Shown: positions 1-7,927, numbered from the stretch's first letter. The stretch: DNA of 64,000 nt from an uncultured Christensenella sp. (GCA_949290515.1 CASERZ010000005.1:1-64000), one strand, 5' to 3'. Notes: generated by a model not told the origin, from the sequence alone. Numbers and translations: made by a program.

Positions 1-99
1 AAGTATCGAAAGCGTAAGGCAAAACGTCGGGTTCGCTCTATACCGACCAAACGAAAGGGTATATATTAGCTGAAGCAAATATAACCCTTTGTCGGTACT
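1..99. repeat. Repeat D copy 1 (uninterrupted)
   Basis: Positions 1-47 match 26164-26210 base for base, and 75-99 match 26364-26388. The right part folds: TACCGAC pairs with GTCGGTA, and inside it AAAGGGTATAT pairs with ATATAACCCTTT. In the other copy a 127-bp family A element sits between CCGAC and CAAACGAAA; here these two words are adjacent (43-56). The repeat may extend left of the window. No gene is visible in 1-337. Confidence 0.75.
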
Positions 100-120
100 A
101 TTTTAATCGGATAGATAAAA

Positions 121-188
121 ATACTCCGCTTGCGAACTCTCTTCAAAATCGCTATTCTGCACTAATCTCCGTGCTTGCAAGAAGTATG
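121..188. repeat. Family A hairpin element, right half only
   Basis: Matches the right arm of the full-length elements near 9.7 kb (GCGAACTCTC, then AAAATCGCTATTC and a GCTTGC end). The left arm and apical loop are missing, so this is a truncated copy. Confidence 0.7.
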
Positions 189-274
189 TATTATTGCGGG
201 GCATATTTATTCTCTGCGAGGAAAGGTAAGGGAAAACAGCCATTGATATTTCTTGTGGCAGTTTATATAAAATC

Positions 275-305
275 AAAAAAGGCTTGCGTTTTTGCAAGCC
301 TTTTT
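275..305 (-). terminator. Rho-independent terminator after the alpha-galactosidase gene
   Basis: A GGCTTGC / GCAAGCC stem has A/T runs on both sides. Read on the minus strand it ends in a run of T and lies about 35 bp past the GH27 stop. The symmetry would also let it work on the plus strand. Confidence 0.8.
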
Positions 306-337
306 GTCGGTAATTTCTCTTTTACGTAAGCTATAAA

Positions 338-1960
338 CTATACTATATAAACGAGTACCTGATAGCTGTTGAGTTTGACTTTTACTTTACCCGTTGTTTC
401 GAGTTTTTCGCCCGTCCATTGTTCGGTGAGGGTGTATTTGTCCTTTCTGTTCATAGCTACGTATTCGTCGTCCACGAGTTTTTGCAGATTAAAGCTAGCG
501 GTCTTGCTTCCTTTGGATTTGTTGAAGAAACAAATTGCAGTCTTGCCGTTTGCAAGAGGTTTTGCAAGTACGTCTACAAATCCGCGCTTGACGGGCTTAG
601 CCTGTTTGCCCAAGGGGTCCTGATTGATGGCAATCATATTTTTGTTGGTGATTATGTCGATGACGTCCTGCTTCATACTTCTCAAATCGTTGCCGAGTAT
701 CAAAGGAGCGTTGAGCATACACCATACGCTGAAGTGGGATTTGTTCTGGTCGTAGGTAAGTTTGCCGTTGCCTACCTCGAGCATATCGGGGTCGTTCCAC
801 GCGCCTACTGAGGAGTACTTGTAGAGCTTGGAAGTGTGTTTGTAAAGTATTACTATCCACGGCCAGATAGGACGGATGTCGGGCGTAGTACGCCACAGAT
901 TGCCCGCTTTTGCGCCCCACCTGTAAGGCTTGTTAAAGCCCCATTCGCAGATGGAGAATATGATAGGTTTTTCCTTTTGTCCGCTGTCTTTCGCGACTTT
1001 TTCCGTAGCTTTTTTGAGAGCTTGTCCCATCTTGTAGTACTGAAGCGCAGAAGAATCGGCACGGGTTGCTATAGGGTTGGCAAGTTCCACGGTATTGATA
1101 CCTTTTTTGAGCGTAACCGTCTGTTGGAAGCGTGCCGTAAGGTTAAACCATTTTTGCTGGGGGAAGTCGTAGATATAGTTTTTGCCGTTGACTTTTACGA
1201 CGAGGGTTTTTTCGTACCAGCCTTTCTTTTTGATATATACGGTGAGCACGTATTCGCCGTCTTCCTCTGCGTATACGTTGTCGAATACGGCTTTGCCTCG
1301 CGCATTATCCAGTCCTGAAATATAGTACCCGCCGTCGAGTTTGTCGTCGGGTATAAACTTGGCAAGTCCGTCGAGTTTAGCCTGTTTGCAGGGGATGTAC
1401 TGGCTTTCAGCTTCTCCCTGAGGAGCAACGCTTATCGCATAAACCAAAGGAGCATAAGAGCTTTTTCTCTTGTTGTGGCAGAAGTCGTACTTGAAGTATT
1501 CTATACCCCACTTTGCAAAGGTCATAGCGTCGCGCTCTTCGTTGTTAAGACTTGCGGGCAAGTCCTCGCACGTCAAAGTGCCGTTGGAAGAATAAATACC
1601 TGCTTTTAGACCGAGGTCGTTTATCTTGCTGACAAGGGCGGGAATACCGTGGCGGAAACGCACCATATCGCCTTGCATTTCTCCCTTTTCGTCGCGCAGA
1701 TTGGATTGCCAGCAGTCGTCCATATTGACGTAGGTATATCCCGCGTCTTTAAGTCCTTTTTCCACCATTGCTTTGGCGGTTTCGTAGATTAAGTCTTCGT
1801 CGATGTTGTTTCTGAACGTGTTCCAGCTTGCCCAGCCCATAGGCGGGGTGAGCGCAACTCCGTTGTCGTACTTTTCGCCCAAATCCAGCGTAACAGCCCT
1901 TTTACCGGGGGTAAATAACATTTTGAGATAGCACGCAGGGCACATACCGTTTCTTTTCAT
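338..1960 (-). CDS. Alpha-galactosidase, glycoside hydrolase family 27, with an inserted domain
   Basis: A 540-residue GH27 enzyme expected to release terminal alpha-galactose from oligosaccharides or glycolipids. The barrel starts with PPMGWASWN (residues 39-47). The nucleophile is Asp159 in the YFKYDF motif and the acid/base is Asp361 in WRTTPDI; the family motif WNDPDMLEVG follows. Between them, at about residues 165-305, is a beta-rich stretch resembling a galactose-binding or CBM35-like module (EYVLTVYIKKKGW, TVTLKKGINTVEL). It interrupts the barrel directly after the nucleophile strand, which is unusual because such modules normally sit at an end. No signal peptide is visible, so the enzyme is probably cytoplasmic and acts on imported sugars. 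A GGAGG site precedes the ATG. The repeat element at 1972 begins 12 bp upstream, so transcripts from the promoter near 2455 must read through repeats. Confidence 0.9.
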   Translation of the reverse strand: MKRNGMCPACYLKMLFTPGKRAVTLDLGEKYDNGVALTPPMGWASWNTFRNNIDEDLIYETAKAMVEKGLKDAGYTYVNMDDCWQSNLRDEKGEMQGDMVRFRHGIPALVSKINDLGLKAGIYSSNGTLTCEDLPASLNNEERDAMTFAKWGIEYFKYDFCHNKRKSSYAPLVYAISVAPQGEAESQYIPCKQAKLDGLAKFIPDDKLDGGYYISGLDNARGKAVFDNVYAEEDGEYVLTVYIKKKGWYEKTLVVKVNGKNYIYDFPQQKWFNLTARFQQTVTLKKGINTVELANPIATRADSSALQYYKMGQALKKATEKVAKDSGQKEKPIIFSICEWGFNKPYRWGAKAGNLWRTTPDIRPIWPWIVILYKHTSKLYKYSSVGAWNDPDMLEVGNGKLTYDQNKSHFSVWCMLNAPLILGNDLRSMKQDVIDIITNKNMIAINQDPLGKQAKPVKRGFVDVLAKPLANGKTAICFFNKSKGSKTASFNLQKLVDDEYVAMNRKDKYTLTEQWTGEKLETTGKVKVKLNSYQVLVYIV

Positions 1961-1971
1961 TTTTTTCCTCC

Positions 1972-2131
1972 TACCGCCTCGAAGGGGTGCTCACTGTCTG
2001 TAAGTGTGTCTTTTCCGCGCTTTTCAGTTCGGCGTCATCGTAATACGTCAAGTATTACTTCTTCCTTCTCGCGGAAAAGCATCGCAAAATCCACGGCTTA
2101 CAGTCTAGCTCGCACCCCTTCTCGGCGGTAC
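1972..2131. repeat. Family B palindromic element, full length, 160 bp
   Basis: Nineteen-base terminal inverted repeats (left TACCGCCTCGAAGGGGTGC) match each other with two mismatches. Inside, CTTTTCCGCG (2010-2019) pairs with CGCGGAAAAG (2070-2079), and the tip is TAATAC-GTCAA-GTATTA at 2041-2057. It resembles a MITE in size and ends but codes for nothing. It lies in the presumed leader of the GH27 gene. Confidence 0.8.
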
Positions 2132-2212
2132 GTTTTTTTGTTTATTATTCTGTCCGACTTGCCCACGTAAGACAAGCGGATAATTATTGTATAAATTTGT
2201 TCCGTCAGTATA

Positions 2213-2296
2213 CAGCCTAGCTCGCACCCCTTCTCGGCGGTACGTTTTTTTGTTTATTGTTCTGTCCGACGTGCCCACGTAAGACAAGCGGATAAA
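2213..2296. repeat. Partial family B copy, direct repeat of 2101-2184
   Basis: About 80 bp repeating the right end of the preceding element and its flank, including the CGGCGGTAC terminus and the following T-rich stretch, with only a few differences. It contains no gene. Confidence 0.75.
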
Positions 2297-2312
2297 TTCA
2301 TTGTTATTTTTA

Positions 2313-2416
2313 CTTGCGCGTTTTTTTGGGCTATTGCAATACTGCAAGTATTACTTCTTTCTTTCGGGTCACCGATACGAAACGGCAAGGTAAGCCGTAG
2401 TTTATAGGTGCGCAAG
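2313..2416. repeat. Family B-like hairpin remnant
   Basis: CTTGCGC (2313-2319) pairs with GCGCAAG (2410-2416), and the apical motif AATAC-TGCAA-GTATT lies at 2338-2352. It lacks the family B termini. It may be a diverged relative. Confidence 0.45.
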
Positions 2417-2440
2417 ATATGCACGCGCGGTTACAAGTTT

Positions 2441-2469
2441 AATTTATCATAAGAGGTAGCCAAAGTCAA
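2441..2469 (-). promoter_or_regulatory. SigA-type promoter reading towards the GH27 gene
   Basis: TTGACT (2464-2469), a 17-bp spacer and TAAATT (2441-2446) on the minus strand. It is the only clear promoter upstream of the alpha-galactosidase. It implies a leader of about 470 nt containing the family B repeats. Confidence 0.55.
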
Positions 2470-2540
2470 TACAGGCAAAAAAGGAAGGTATAATTTATAC
2501 GGTATTCTATTATATTTTACACGTAGTATTAAAGCATCCT

Positions 2541-3170
2541 TTAATCTATCTTTATCGCATAGAGCACCGCTCCGTAACGGTATATGCTTACTACGAGGTT
2601 AGGATAGAAAGAGAGGTTGGGGAAAAATACCGACAAATCGAGAATATCTCCGCTGTCGAGGTTGGCTATAAAGCTGTTTTGAGTATCGACCGCGTAAGAG
2701 ATGCGCTCAGACGATGAGGGCAGGGTATTTACCATAAACTGAGTATTTATAACGCTGTAAGGAAAAGCGTCCGTTTGGTTTTTTCTTACTAAAGTCTGGA
2801 TTTCTCCGGGTACTTTCGAGGACGCGTTAAAGGAATAAAACACTTGATACACTCCGCTTTCTTTTATTTGCAAAGAGTTGTTTTCCAAGTCTATGTCCTT
2901 GAGGGGCATAGGGGTATCTATATTGAGTTGCACTTCGTCGGGCGCAGTTTGAGCGATTATTTGTTGCGGCTGGGAGTTGTACGCTCCGCCGTATACGCTT
3001 TGCGTACTGCCTGCGGGGCCTGTTGCGCCGGTAGCTCCCGTTGCTCCCGTTGCGCCCGTTGCTCCTTTTACAGGAGAAGGACAGCAGGGAAGACATCTCG
3101 GCAGGCAGGCGGGGTGACGGCAAAAACTGTCAGGGCGGGTTGAAGGGTTGCAATGGGAATAATAGTTCAT
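2541..3170 (-). CDS. Collagen-like spore-surface protein (BclA-type)
   Basis: A 209-residue protein in three parts: a Cys- and Pro-rich N-terminus (about residues 1-34), a short collagen stretch of Gly-Ala-Thr triplets ending in GPAGS (about 36-56), and a C-terminal domain of about 150 residues rich in beta strands. The C-domain has the look of the TNF/C1q-like jelly roll of exosporium glycoproteins such as BclA (YQVFYSFNAS, NTQFMVN, DSGDILDLSVFFPN, ending YRYGAVLYAIKID). Such proteins trimerise and form surface filaments on spores. Here the collagen part is very short. AAGGAG precedes the ATG. A sigma-K-like promoter upstream supports late mother-cell expression. Confidence 0.75.
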   Translation of the reverse strand: MNYYSHCNPSTRPDSFCRHPACLPRCLPCCPSPVKGATGATGATGATGATGPAGSTQSVYGGAYNSQPQQIIAQTAPDEVQLNIDTPMPLKDIDLENNSLQIKESGVYQVFYSFNASSKVPGEIQTLVRKNQTDAFPYSVINTQFMVNTLPSSSERISYAVDTQNSFIANLDSGDILDLSVFFPNLSFYPNLVVSIYRYGAVLYAIKID

Positions 3171-3203
3171 AGCAATGGCTCCTTATACGTTTAGGATTTT
3201 TTA

Positions 3204-3231
3204 TATATTATGCCTAAGCGCATATTTATGT
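3204..3231 (-). promoter_or_regulatory. Candidate sigma-K promoter of the collagen-like gene
   Basis: On the minus strand, AC is followed by 17 bp and then CATAATATA, which fits the sigma-K pattern AC-N16/17-CATAnnnTA. It lies about 35 bp upstream of the start codon. The promoter assignment is inferred from pattern match and from the spore-surface character of the product. Confidence 0.55.
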
Positions 3232-3355
3232 GATAAACACCATTTAGCCATTGATTTTGTCTATGGAAGGCAAAAGAAAAATATGTTAAACTGAATGTAC
3301 AATGATTTGTATGCGTATACGCACAGGTCAAAAATCTCAACTTTTCGGGGGAAAA

Positions 3356-4939
3356 ATGGAAAAGGACAGAATAGATTTATACCTATCGTACGTGCCCACA
3401 AAGGCGCAGAAGAGGGCGCAGAGAGAAAATTTCAATATATTCTTGCATTACGGGCTAAACACTTTTACGGGCAAGGAGTGGGGTGACGGCAAAGCCGACC
3501 CGTCATTGTTTAATCCGTCGGAGCAAAATACCGACCAGTGGATAAAGACCGCAAAGGACGCGGGCGCGTACGGAGTTATTCTGACGTGCAAGCATCACGA
3601 CGGTTTTTGCCTGTGGCAGACGGCTACTACGAATTACGGCGTTGCGTCTTCTCCCTACAAAGGCGGCAAGGGAGATATTGTGCGAGAGGTATCAGACAGT
3701 TGCAGAAAATACGGCATAAAGTTCGGAATTTATCTTTCGCCCTGGGACAGAAACCACGAGAGCTATTCTACTCCCGCTTACAATGACGTATATTGCGCTC
3801 AGCTTAAAGAACTTCTTACCAATTACGGTGAAGTTTGGTGCGTATGGCTTGACGGTGCGTGCGGTTCGTATATGGACGGCAAACCGCGTCAGGAATACGA
3901 CTGGCAGAGATATTATGCGCTTATCCGCTCGCTTCAGCCCGACGCCTGTATATCGGGTTGCGCGCCCGACATAAGGTGGGTAGGCAACGAGGGCGGATTT
4001 GCAAGAGAGAGCGAGTGGAACGTAGTGCCTGAATTTGCGTGCGACATACAGACCATACAGGCAAACAGTCAGCAAAAAGACGACGGCAAATTTGCTAAGA
4101 AGGGCGCGGACATAGTCTACAGCGATTTGGGCAGTCGCGAATTCTTGGCAAATTTCGACAAGTTTATGTGGTATCCCGCCGAAGTGGACGTGTCAATCCG
4201 TCCGGGTTGGTTTTATCACGCTTCTCAGGACAATATGCTAAAGAGCCGTTCGCGTCTTCTAAAGATTTACTACGATTCGGTAGGGGGCAATTCGATGTTG
4301 CTACTCAATCTCCCGCCCGACAGGCGAGGGCTCATACACGAAAACGACGTTGAGGCGGCAAGGCTTCTCGGGGAGCATATACGAAAATCCGATGCGCAGT
4401 ACCTCTCTCCCGTATCGGTAACCGCATCCGATAGCGAAAAAGGCTGTGAGGTGCAGAATATCACGGAGTATTCCTTTGACAAATCGACCTGCGACCCGTA
4501 CGGATATTACACTCCCGCGAAGGAGAGCGACGCCTATAAAATCGTATTGAGGTATGACAAGGAATATCTAATCAACAGAGTTCGACTTGTGGAAAACACT
4601 GCTTTTTCTCAACGCGTCGAAACCTTCTCGATATATGCCGTAGTCAGCGGAAAACGTAAAAAAGTCTATGACGGCACCACTATAGGTTACAACAGGATAG
4701 CCGTATTCAAACCTGTTCTTACCGATTGCGTCGAAGTGGTATTTACGCAGGTAAGGCTTAAACCTTATATTGAATTTATAGGTGCATACGAAGACAACGG
4801 TTACGTCAACAAAAAGCCTGCGTTTTTCAGATTTAGACAGTGGCTGCATAAAGTAATTTACGAAAGCTTTATAAACAGAGAGAACAAAAATGCAGAGAAA
4901 CGTTACAGGGAAATACAGAATACGCAATCAGAAAAGTAA
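3356..4939 (+). CDS. Alpha-L-fucosidase, glycoside hydrolase family 29
   Basis: A 527-residue GH29 enzyme expected to cleave alpha-L-fucose from host glycans or oligosaccharides. The N-terminal barrel carries FLHYGLNTFTGKEWG, CKHHDGFCLW and the nucleophile Asp166 in WCVWLDGA. The C-terminal 130 residues form a beta-rich domain of F5/8 or discoidin type (YLINRVRLVENTA, TFSIYAVVSG, IEFIGAYE). No signal peptide is visible, so a cytoplasmic role is likely. The start was placed at the ATG after GGGGG-AAAA; an earlier in-frame start at 3302 exists but has no ribosome binding site. With the GH27 and the GH20 at 40 kb, this suggests use of mucin-type or milk-type glycans. Confidence 0.88.
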   Translation: MEKDRIDLYLSYVPTKAQKRAQRENFNIFLHYGLNTFTGKEWGDGKADPSLFNPSEQNTDQWIKTAKDAGAYGVILTCKHHDGFCLWQTATTNYGVASSPYKGGKGDIVREVSDSCRKYGIKFGIYLSPWDRNHESYSTPAYNDVYCAQLKELLTNYGEVWCVWLDGACGSYMDGKPRQEYDWQRYYALIRSLQPDACISGCAPDIRWVGNEGGFARESEWNVVPEFACDIQTIQANSQQKDDGKFAKKGADIVYSDLGSREFLANFDKFMWYPAEVDVSIRPGWFYHASQDNMLKSRSRLLKIYYDSVGGNSMLLLNLPPDRRGLIHENDVEAARLLGEHIRKSDAQYLSPVSVTASDSEKGCEVQNITEYSFDKSTCDPYGYYTPAKESDAYKIVLRYDKEYLINRVRLVENTAFSQRVETFSIYAVVSGKRKKVYDGTTIGYNRIAVFKPVLTDCVEVVFTQVRLKPYIEFIGAYEDNGYVNKKPAFFRFRQWLHKVIYESFINRENKNAEKRYREIQNTQSEK

Positions 4940-4965
4940 TTAGCAATAAAAAATATTAAACACTC

Positions 4966-5001
4966 AATTGTCAACCAAATTTACAAAAATGGTTGACAAT
5001 T
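4966..5001. promoter_or_regulatory. BirA operator
   Basis: A perfect 12-bp inverted repeat, AATTGTCAACCA (4966-4977) and TGGTTGACAATT (4990-5001). Its core TTGTCAACC-N14-GGTTGACAA has the spacing of known biotin-repressor sites. The right half overlaps the -35 box of the promoter, so BirA bound with biotinyl-AMP should block transcription of birA-bioY. Confidence 0.85.
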
Positions 5002-5021
5002 ATCTTTTATACCTTTATACT
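4993..5021 (+). promoter_or_regulatory. Promoter of the birA-bioY operon
   Basis: TTGACA (4993-4998), a 17-bp spacer and TATACT (5016-5021), with AAGGAGA 7 nt before the ATG of birA. The -35 hexamer lies inside the BirA operator. Confidence 0.85.
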
Positions 5022-5040
5022 TTAGCAAGGAGATAAGTTT

Positions 5041-6024
5041 ATGACGCTCAAAAAAGACATTCTGACATTATTTGAAACCAACAGAGGCAAAGCTTTGTCG
5101 GGACAGCAGCTTGCGGATATGCTGGGCGTGTCGCGCAACAGCGTGTGGAAGGTAGTCAAAACTCTTCAGCAAGAGGGCTACAAGATAGTTGCCGCGCCCA
5201 ACAAAGGGTATTTGCTCGACGAGGCAAACGATATACTCTCGCCCGAGAGCATACGCGCAAATCTTGACGCTAAGTACAAGGACAAGCATATTACTGTGCT
5301 TGCGACCACGACGTCCACTAATGCCGAGGCAATGAAAATGTTGCAGGACGGCAAAATCGAGCACGGCACGCTTATAGTATCAGACGAGCAGACTCAAGGC
5401 AGGGGAAGAATGGGCAAGAGTTTTTTCTCACCCAAGAGCGGAATATATATGAGCTTGTGTCTTTGCAAAAGCACAAAGAAGCTGTCCGACGTAATGATTA
5501 TTACGCCCGCCGCGGCGGTAGCCGTAAGACGTGCAATAGCAAAGTACACTGACAAGGACGCGCGCATCAAGTGGGTCAACGACGTGTATATAGGCAAGAA
5601 GAAAGTATGCGGAATACTTACGCAGGCGGATATAGATTTCGAGAGCGGCAGTGCGGGTACGTTTATCGTGGGCATAGGCGTGAATTTCGTCAATCAGCAA
5701 TTCCCTGACGATATAAAGGACAGGGCTTGCGCGCTGTTTGAAAATAATCCTACGGTTACGAGAAGCGAGATGATTGCCGAGATTTACTCTCAGCTTATGG
5801 AATTGACGGATGATATTACCGACCACTCTTTTATGGAAGAGTACAAAAAATATTCACTCGTTACAGGCAACAGAATAAGTTACGCCATAAACAACGAGCA
5901 AAAGACGGGCATAGTCGAAGATATAGATAGCGACGGCGGATTGATAATAAACGAGGACGGGAAAAGACGTACGCTTACGTGCGGAGAGATTTCCATAAAG
6001 AGCGCGGACGGAAGCTGGATTTGA
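5041..6024 (+). CDS. birA: Bifunctional biotin-protein ligase / biotin operon repressor BirA
   Basis: A 327-residue protein that activates biotin to biotinyl-AMP, transfers it to carboxylase biotin carriers, and when holoform represses biotin genes. An N-terminal winged helix (residues 5-60, LSGQQLADMLGVSRNSVWK) is followed by the ligase domain with the adenylate-binding GRGRMGKS (120-127), the catalytic lysine region VNDVYIGKKKVCGIL, and a C-terminal SH3-like cap (GIVEDIDSDGGLII). Length and domain order match repressor-type BirA. The operator overlapping its own promoter predicts autoregulation together with bioY, which starts 48 bp downstream. Confidence 0.95.
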   Translation: MTLKKDILTLFETNRGKALSGQQLADMLGVSRNSVWKVVKTLQQEGYKIVAAPNKGYLLDEANDILSPESIRANLDAKYKDKHITVLATTTSTNAEAMKMLQDGKIEHGTLIVSDEQTQGRGRMGKSFFSPKSGIYMSLCLCKSTKKLSDVMIITPAAAVAVRRAIAKYTDKDARIKWVNDVYIGKKKVCGILTQADIDFESGSAGTFIVGIGVNFVNQQFPDDIKDRACALFENNPTVTRSEMIAEIYSQLMELTDDITDHSFMEEYKKYSLVTGNRISYAINNEQKTGIVEDIDSDGGLIINEDGKRRTLTCGEISIKSADGSWI

Positions 6025-6072
6025 AAGTGTCGATAATTCGATAAAAAATTTAAGTTTATAAAGGGAAAGGAT

Positions 6073-6780
6073 ATGGAAGAAAAAAACACTGTAGAAAACA
6101 GTAAAAACGAAGGCGAAGAAACTTTGCAAAAAAGCGTTGACGAAGTTACGCAAATCGTAGAAACGGCGGCGCAAACCGACAGCGTTTTGCCCGATGAGAC
6201 TAAAGCGCGCAATGCACATGCAAAGCGCAGAGAATATCTTTACGCGATTGCGATGATGGCATTGTCTATCGCTATGACCACGATAGGCGCGTATATAAGC
6301 ATACCGATAGGTACGATAAAGATTACTTTGCAGTTTCTCGTGACAAATACCGTATGCCTGTTGCTGGGCAAAAAGTGGGGCGGACTGTCGGTATGGATTT
6401 ATATTTTTATGGGCTTGCTAGGCTTGCCGATTTTCTCGCAGTTTGCGGGCGGATTTTCTTACGTATTGCAGCCTTCTTTCGGATTTTTGATAGGCTTTGC
6501 CGTAGGCGGACAGGTAGCCGCTTTTGTCAGAGAAAAATCGGGCAAAGACACGTATCTTACGTATTTCGTATCGTCGCTTATAGGTCTTTTGGTACTCGAC
6601 GTAATAGGCGTAATCTACGGAGCAATCATTATGTACGGATATATGCACTCGGCTATGAGCGTATGGAAATTCCTCGTAGCGTTTTTGTTGCCTTTTATCC
6701 CTATCGACATAGCAAAATGCGCGTTATCGTCGCTTCTTTGCAACCGTCTTTACAAATTCGTCAAATTACCTAGAAGATAA
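6073..6780 (+). CDS. bioY: Biotin transporter substrate-binding subunit BioY
   Basis: A 235-residue S-component of an ECF-type biotin uptake system. About 50 polar residues precede a run of six membrane segments. BioY hallmarks are visible: ISIPIGTIKITLQ near the first loop, GLPIFSQFAGGFSYVLQPSFGFLIGF, and the C-terminal FIPIDIAKC. No biotin synthesis gene is present in the window, so import may be the main source. It follows birA in one operon and is closed by the terminator at 6838. The long charged N-terminus (EEKNTVENSKNEGEE...) is not typical of BioY and is probably a cytosolic tail. AAAGGAAAGG precedes the ATG. Confidence 0.93.
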   Translation: MEEKNTVENSKNEGEETLQKSVDEVTQIVETAAQTDSVLPDETKARNAHAKRREYLYAIAMMALSIAMTTIGAYISIPIGTIKITLQFLVTNTVCLLLGKKWGGLSVWIYIFMGLLGLPIFSQFAGGFSYVLQPSFGFLIGFAVGGQVAAFVREKSGKDTYLTYFVSSLIGLLVLDVIGVIYGAIIMYGYMHSAMSVWKFLVAFLLPFIPIDIAKCALSSLLCNRLYKFVKLPRR

Positions 6781-6837
6781 CGGAAAACAAAAAGCAAAAC
6801 AATATACAAAGAAAACGCTATATTGAGAAAATAAGAG

Positions 6838-6868
6838 AAAGTCCGCAACGGTCTGTTGCGGACTTTTA
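6838..6868 (+). terminator. Terminator of birA-bioY
   Basis: GTCCGCAAC (6841-6849) pairs with GTTGCGGAC (6855-6863), followed by TTTT. Lies 60 bp after the bioY stop. Confidence 0.8.
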
Positions 6869-6958
6869 ATTATATTATCGAATTGTTATTTGCAAGACTT
6901 TCGCGGTTTATCGGAATATCGACCGCATACTTTTTGTCATATAATCATATAAAAGCCT

Positions 6959-7795
6959 TTATTGCATAAAGAAAGGCGGTGCGGCATAGCCTTGTTTTAC
7001 CATTACGGCGTAAATTACGAAAGCTATGACTATCGTCCACAGAAAAGCGCATATAGCCGTAGCCGTGCCGTAGAAAGAGCCCAATTCGCAAGTGGTTTTG
7101 TTGTCGGCTAAGACGACTGTATCGGAGGTTTGGTCGGCATTGTCGCAAGGTGCGCAAGCGAGAGCGTTTTTAAAATCCTTTTTTGTTTTGAGAGTAAGTA
7201 CTACGCCGAATACGGGGACGATAGCACATACGAAAGCAAGGGCTTTTTGTCCTTTTGTAAATTGCGTATCAGAGCCTGAGAGCGTTTCCTGAAGGATAGC
7301 GACGCCGCTCGACTGAAGACGTTTCAAAAGCATATAGAAAGGTATGCCCAGCACGTACACGTATATTGCCTGAGTGAGGAGCATAGAGCCGAAACTTGCC
7401 CAATATCCCGCTTCGCTGTCCATAAGATACCACATAAGTGGCAAAAAGATTGCGTTGACGAGTACGGGGAAAAGACCGCCTACGAAGACTTTGAGTTTTT
7501 GGTTTTTAATCATCTTACCCGTAAAGAATGTGCATACTGCGGCTACAAGCGTAGCAAGACTACCGACTACGAGGTCGGGCACGCCGTAGGGAGAAAGCAG
7601 GTTTGCGATAAAACAGCCGATGAAAAGACCTATAATGCTGTCCGAATACAAAAGGGGCAACAAAGTCAGAGCTTCTGCGGGTCTGAATTGCAAGATGCTG
7701 TTGAAGGAAAGAGCGGGGAGAGTCAGCGTCAATGCCGCGTAAAGAGCGGCGATAATACCGGCGCGAGCCAGCATTTTCGTAGAAAACTTATTCAT
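6959..7795 (-). CDS. queT: QueT-family preQ1/queuosine precursor transporter
   Basis: A 278-residue membrane protein of the QueT family, S-components of ECF systems that import queuosine precursors. The N-terminal 160 residues carry the family signature (LARAGIIAALYAALTLTLP, ILQFRPAEALTLLPLL, then GCFIANLLSPYG). The remaining part is an extra region with two more membrane helices around a Cys- and Asp-rich loop (CAPCDNADQT), longer than usual for QueT. The start was placed at the ATG at 7795 because a GAGG site precedes it; the reading frame stays open upstream into the riboswitch. Its leader carries a preQ1-I riboswitch, which supports the substrate. Confidence 0.88.
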   Translation of the reverse strand: MNKFSTKMLARAGIIAALYAALTLTLPALSFNSILQFRPAEALTLLPLLYSDSIIGLFIGCFIANLLSPYGVPDLVVGSLATLVAAVCTFFTGKMIKNQKLKVFVGGLFPVLVNAIFLPLMWYLMDSEAGYWASFGSMLLTQAIYVYVLGIPFYMLLKRLQSSGVAILQETLSGSDTQFTKGQKALAFVCAIVPVFGVVLTLKTKKDFKNALACAPCDNADQTSDTVVLADNKTTCELGSFYGTATAICAFLWTIVIAFVIYAVMVKQGYAAPPFFMQ

Positions 7796-7796
7796 A

Positions 7797-7843
7797 AATA
7801 CCTCGGTTTTTTTATTTGGAAGTGTTTTCCGAAAACCTTCCAT
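7797..7843 (-). promoter_or_regulatory. preQ1-I riboswitch controlling queT translation
   Basis: On the minus strand, P1 is GGAAG (7837-7841) with CUUCC (7818-7822). Loop bases UCGG (7829-7832) pair with downstream CCGA (7803-7806) to form the H-type pseudoknot, with an A-rich tail between them and the conserved ACAC before the P1 3' strand. The P2 3' strand overlaps the GAGG ribosome binding site, so ligand binding should block translation. Recognised by hand folding; a covariance search was not possible. Confidence 0.8.
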
Positions 7844-7848
7844 ACGCT

Positions 7849-7877
7849 AATATATCACCGCCCGCGCGTTTTGACAA
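7849..7877 (-). promoter_or_regulatory. Promoter of queT
   Basis: TTGTCA (7872-7877), 17 bp, TATATT (7849-7854) on the minus strand, placing the transcript start just before the riboswitch. A TTTTGTACAAAA palindrome lies 5 bp upstream of the -35 box. Confidence 0.8.
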
Positions 7878-7882
7878 GCGAA

Positions 7883-7927
7883 TTTTGTACAAAAAGGGGA
7901 ATTTTGGCTGTCGAATTTTGTACAAAA
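7883..7927. promoter_or_regulatory. Pair of TTTTGTACAAAA palindromes, 33 bp apart
   Basis: Perfect 12-bp palindromes at 7883-7894 and 7916-7927 lie in a 25-bp direct repeat with a period of 33 bp. They are just upstream of the queT promoter. The period of about three helical turns would put two bound dimers on one face of the DNA. The binding protein is unknown. Confidence 0.6.
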
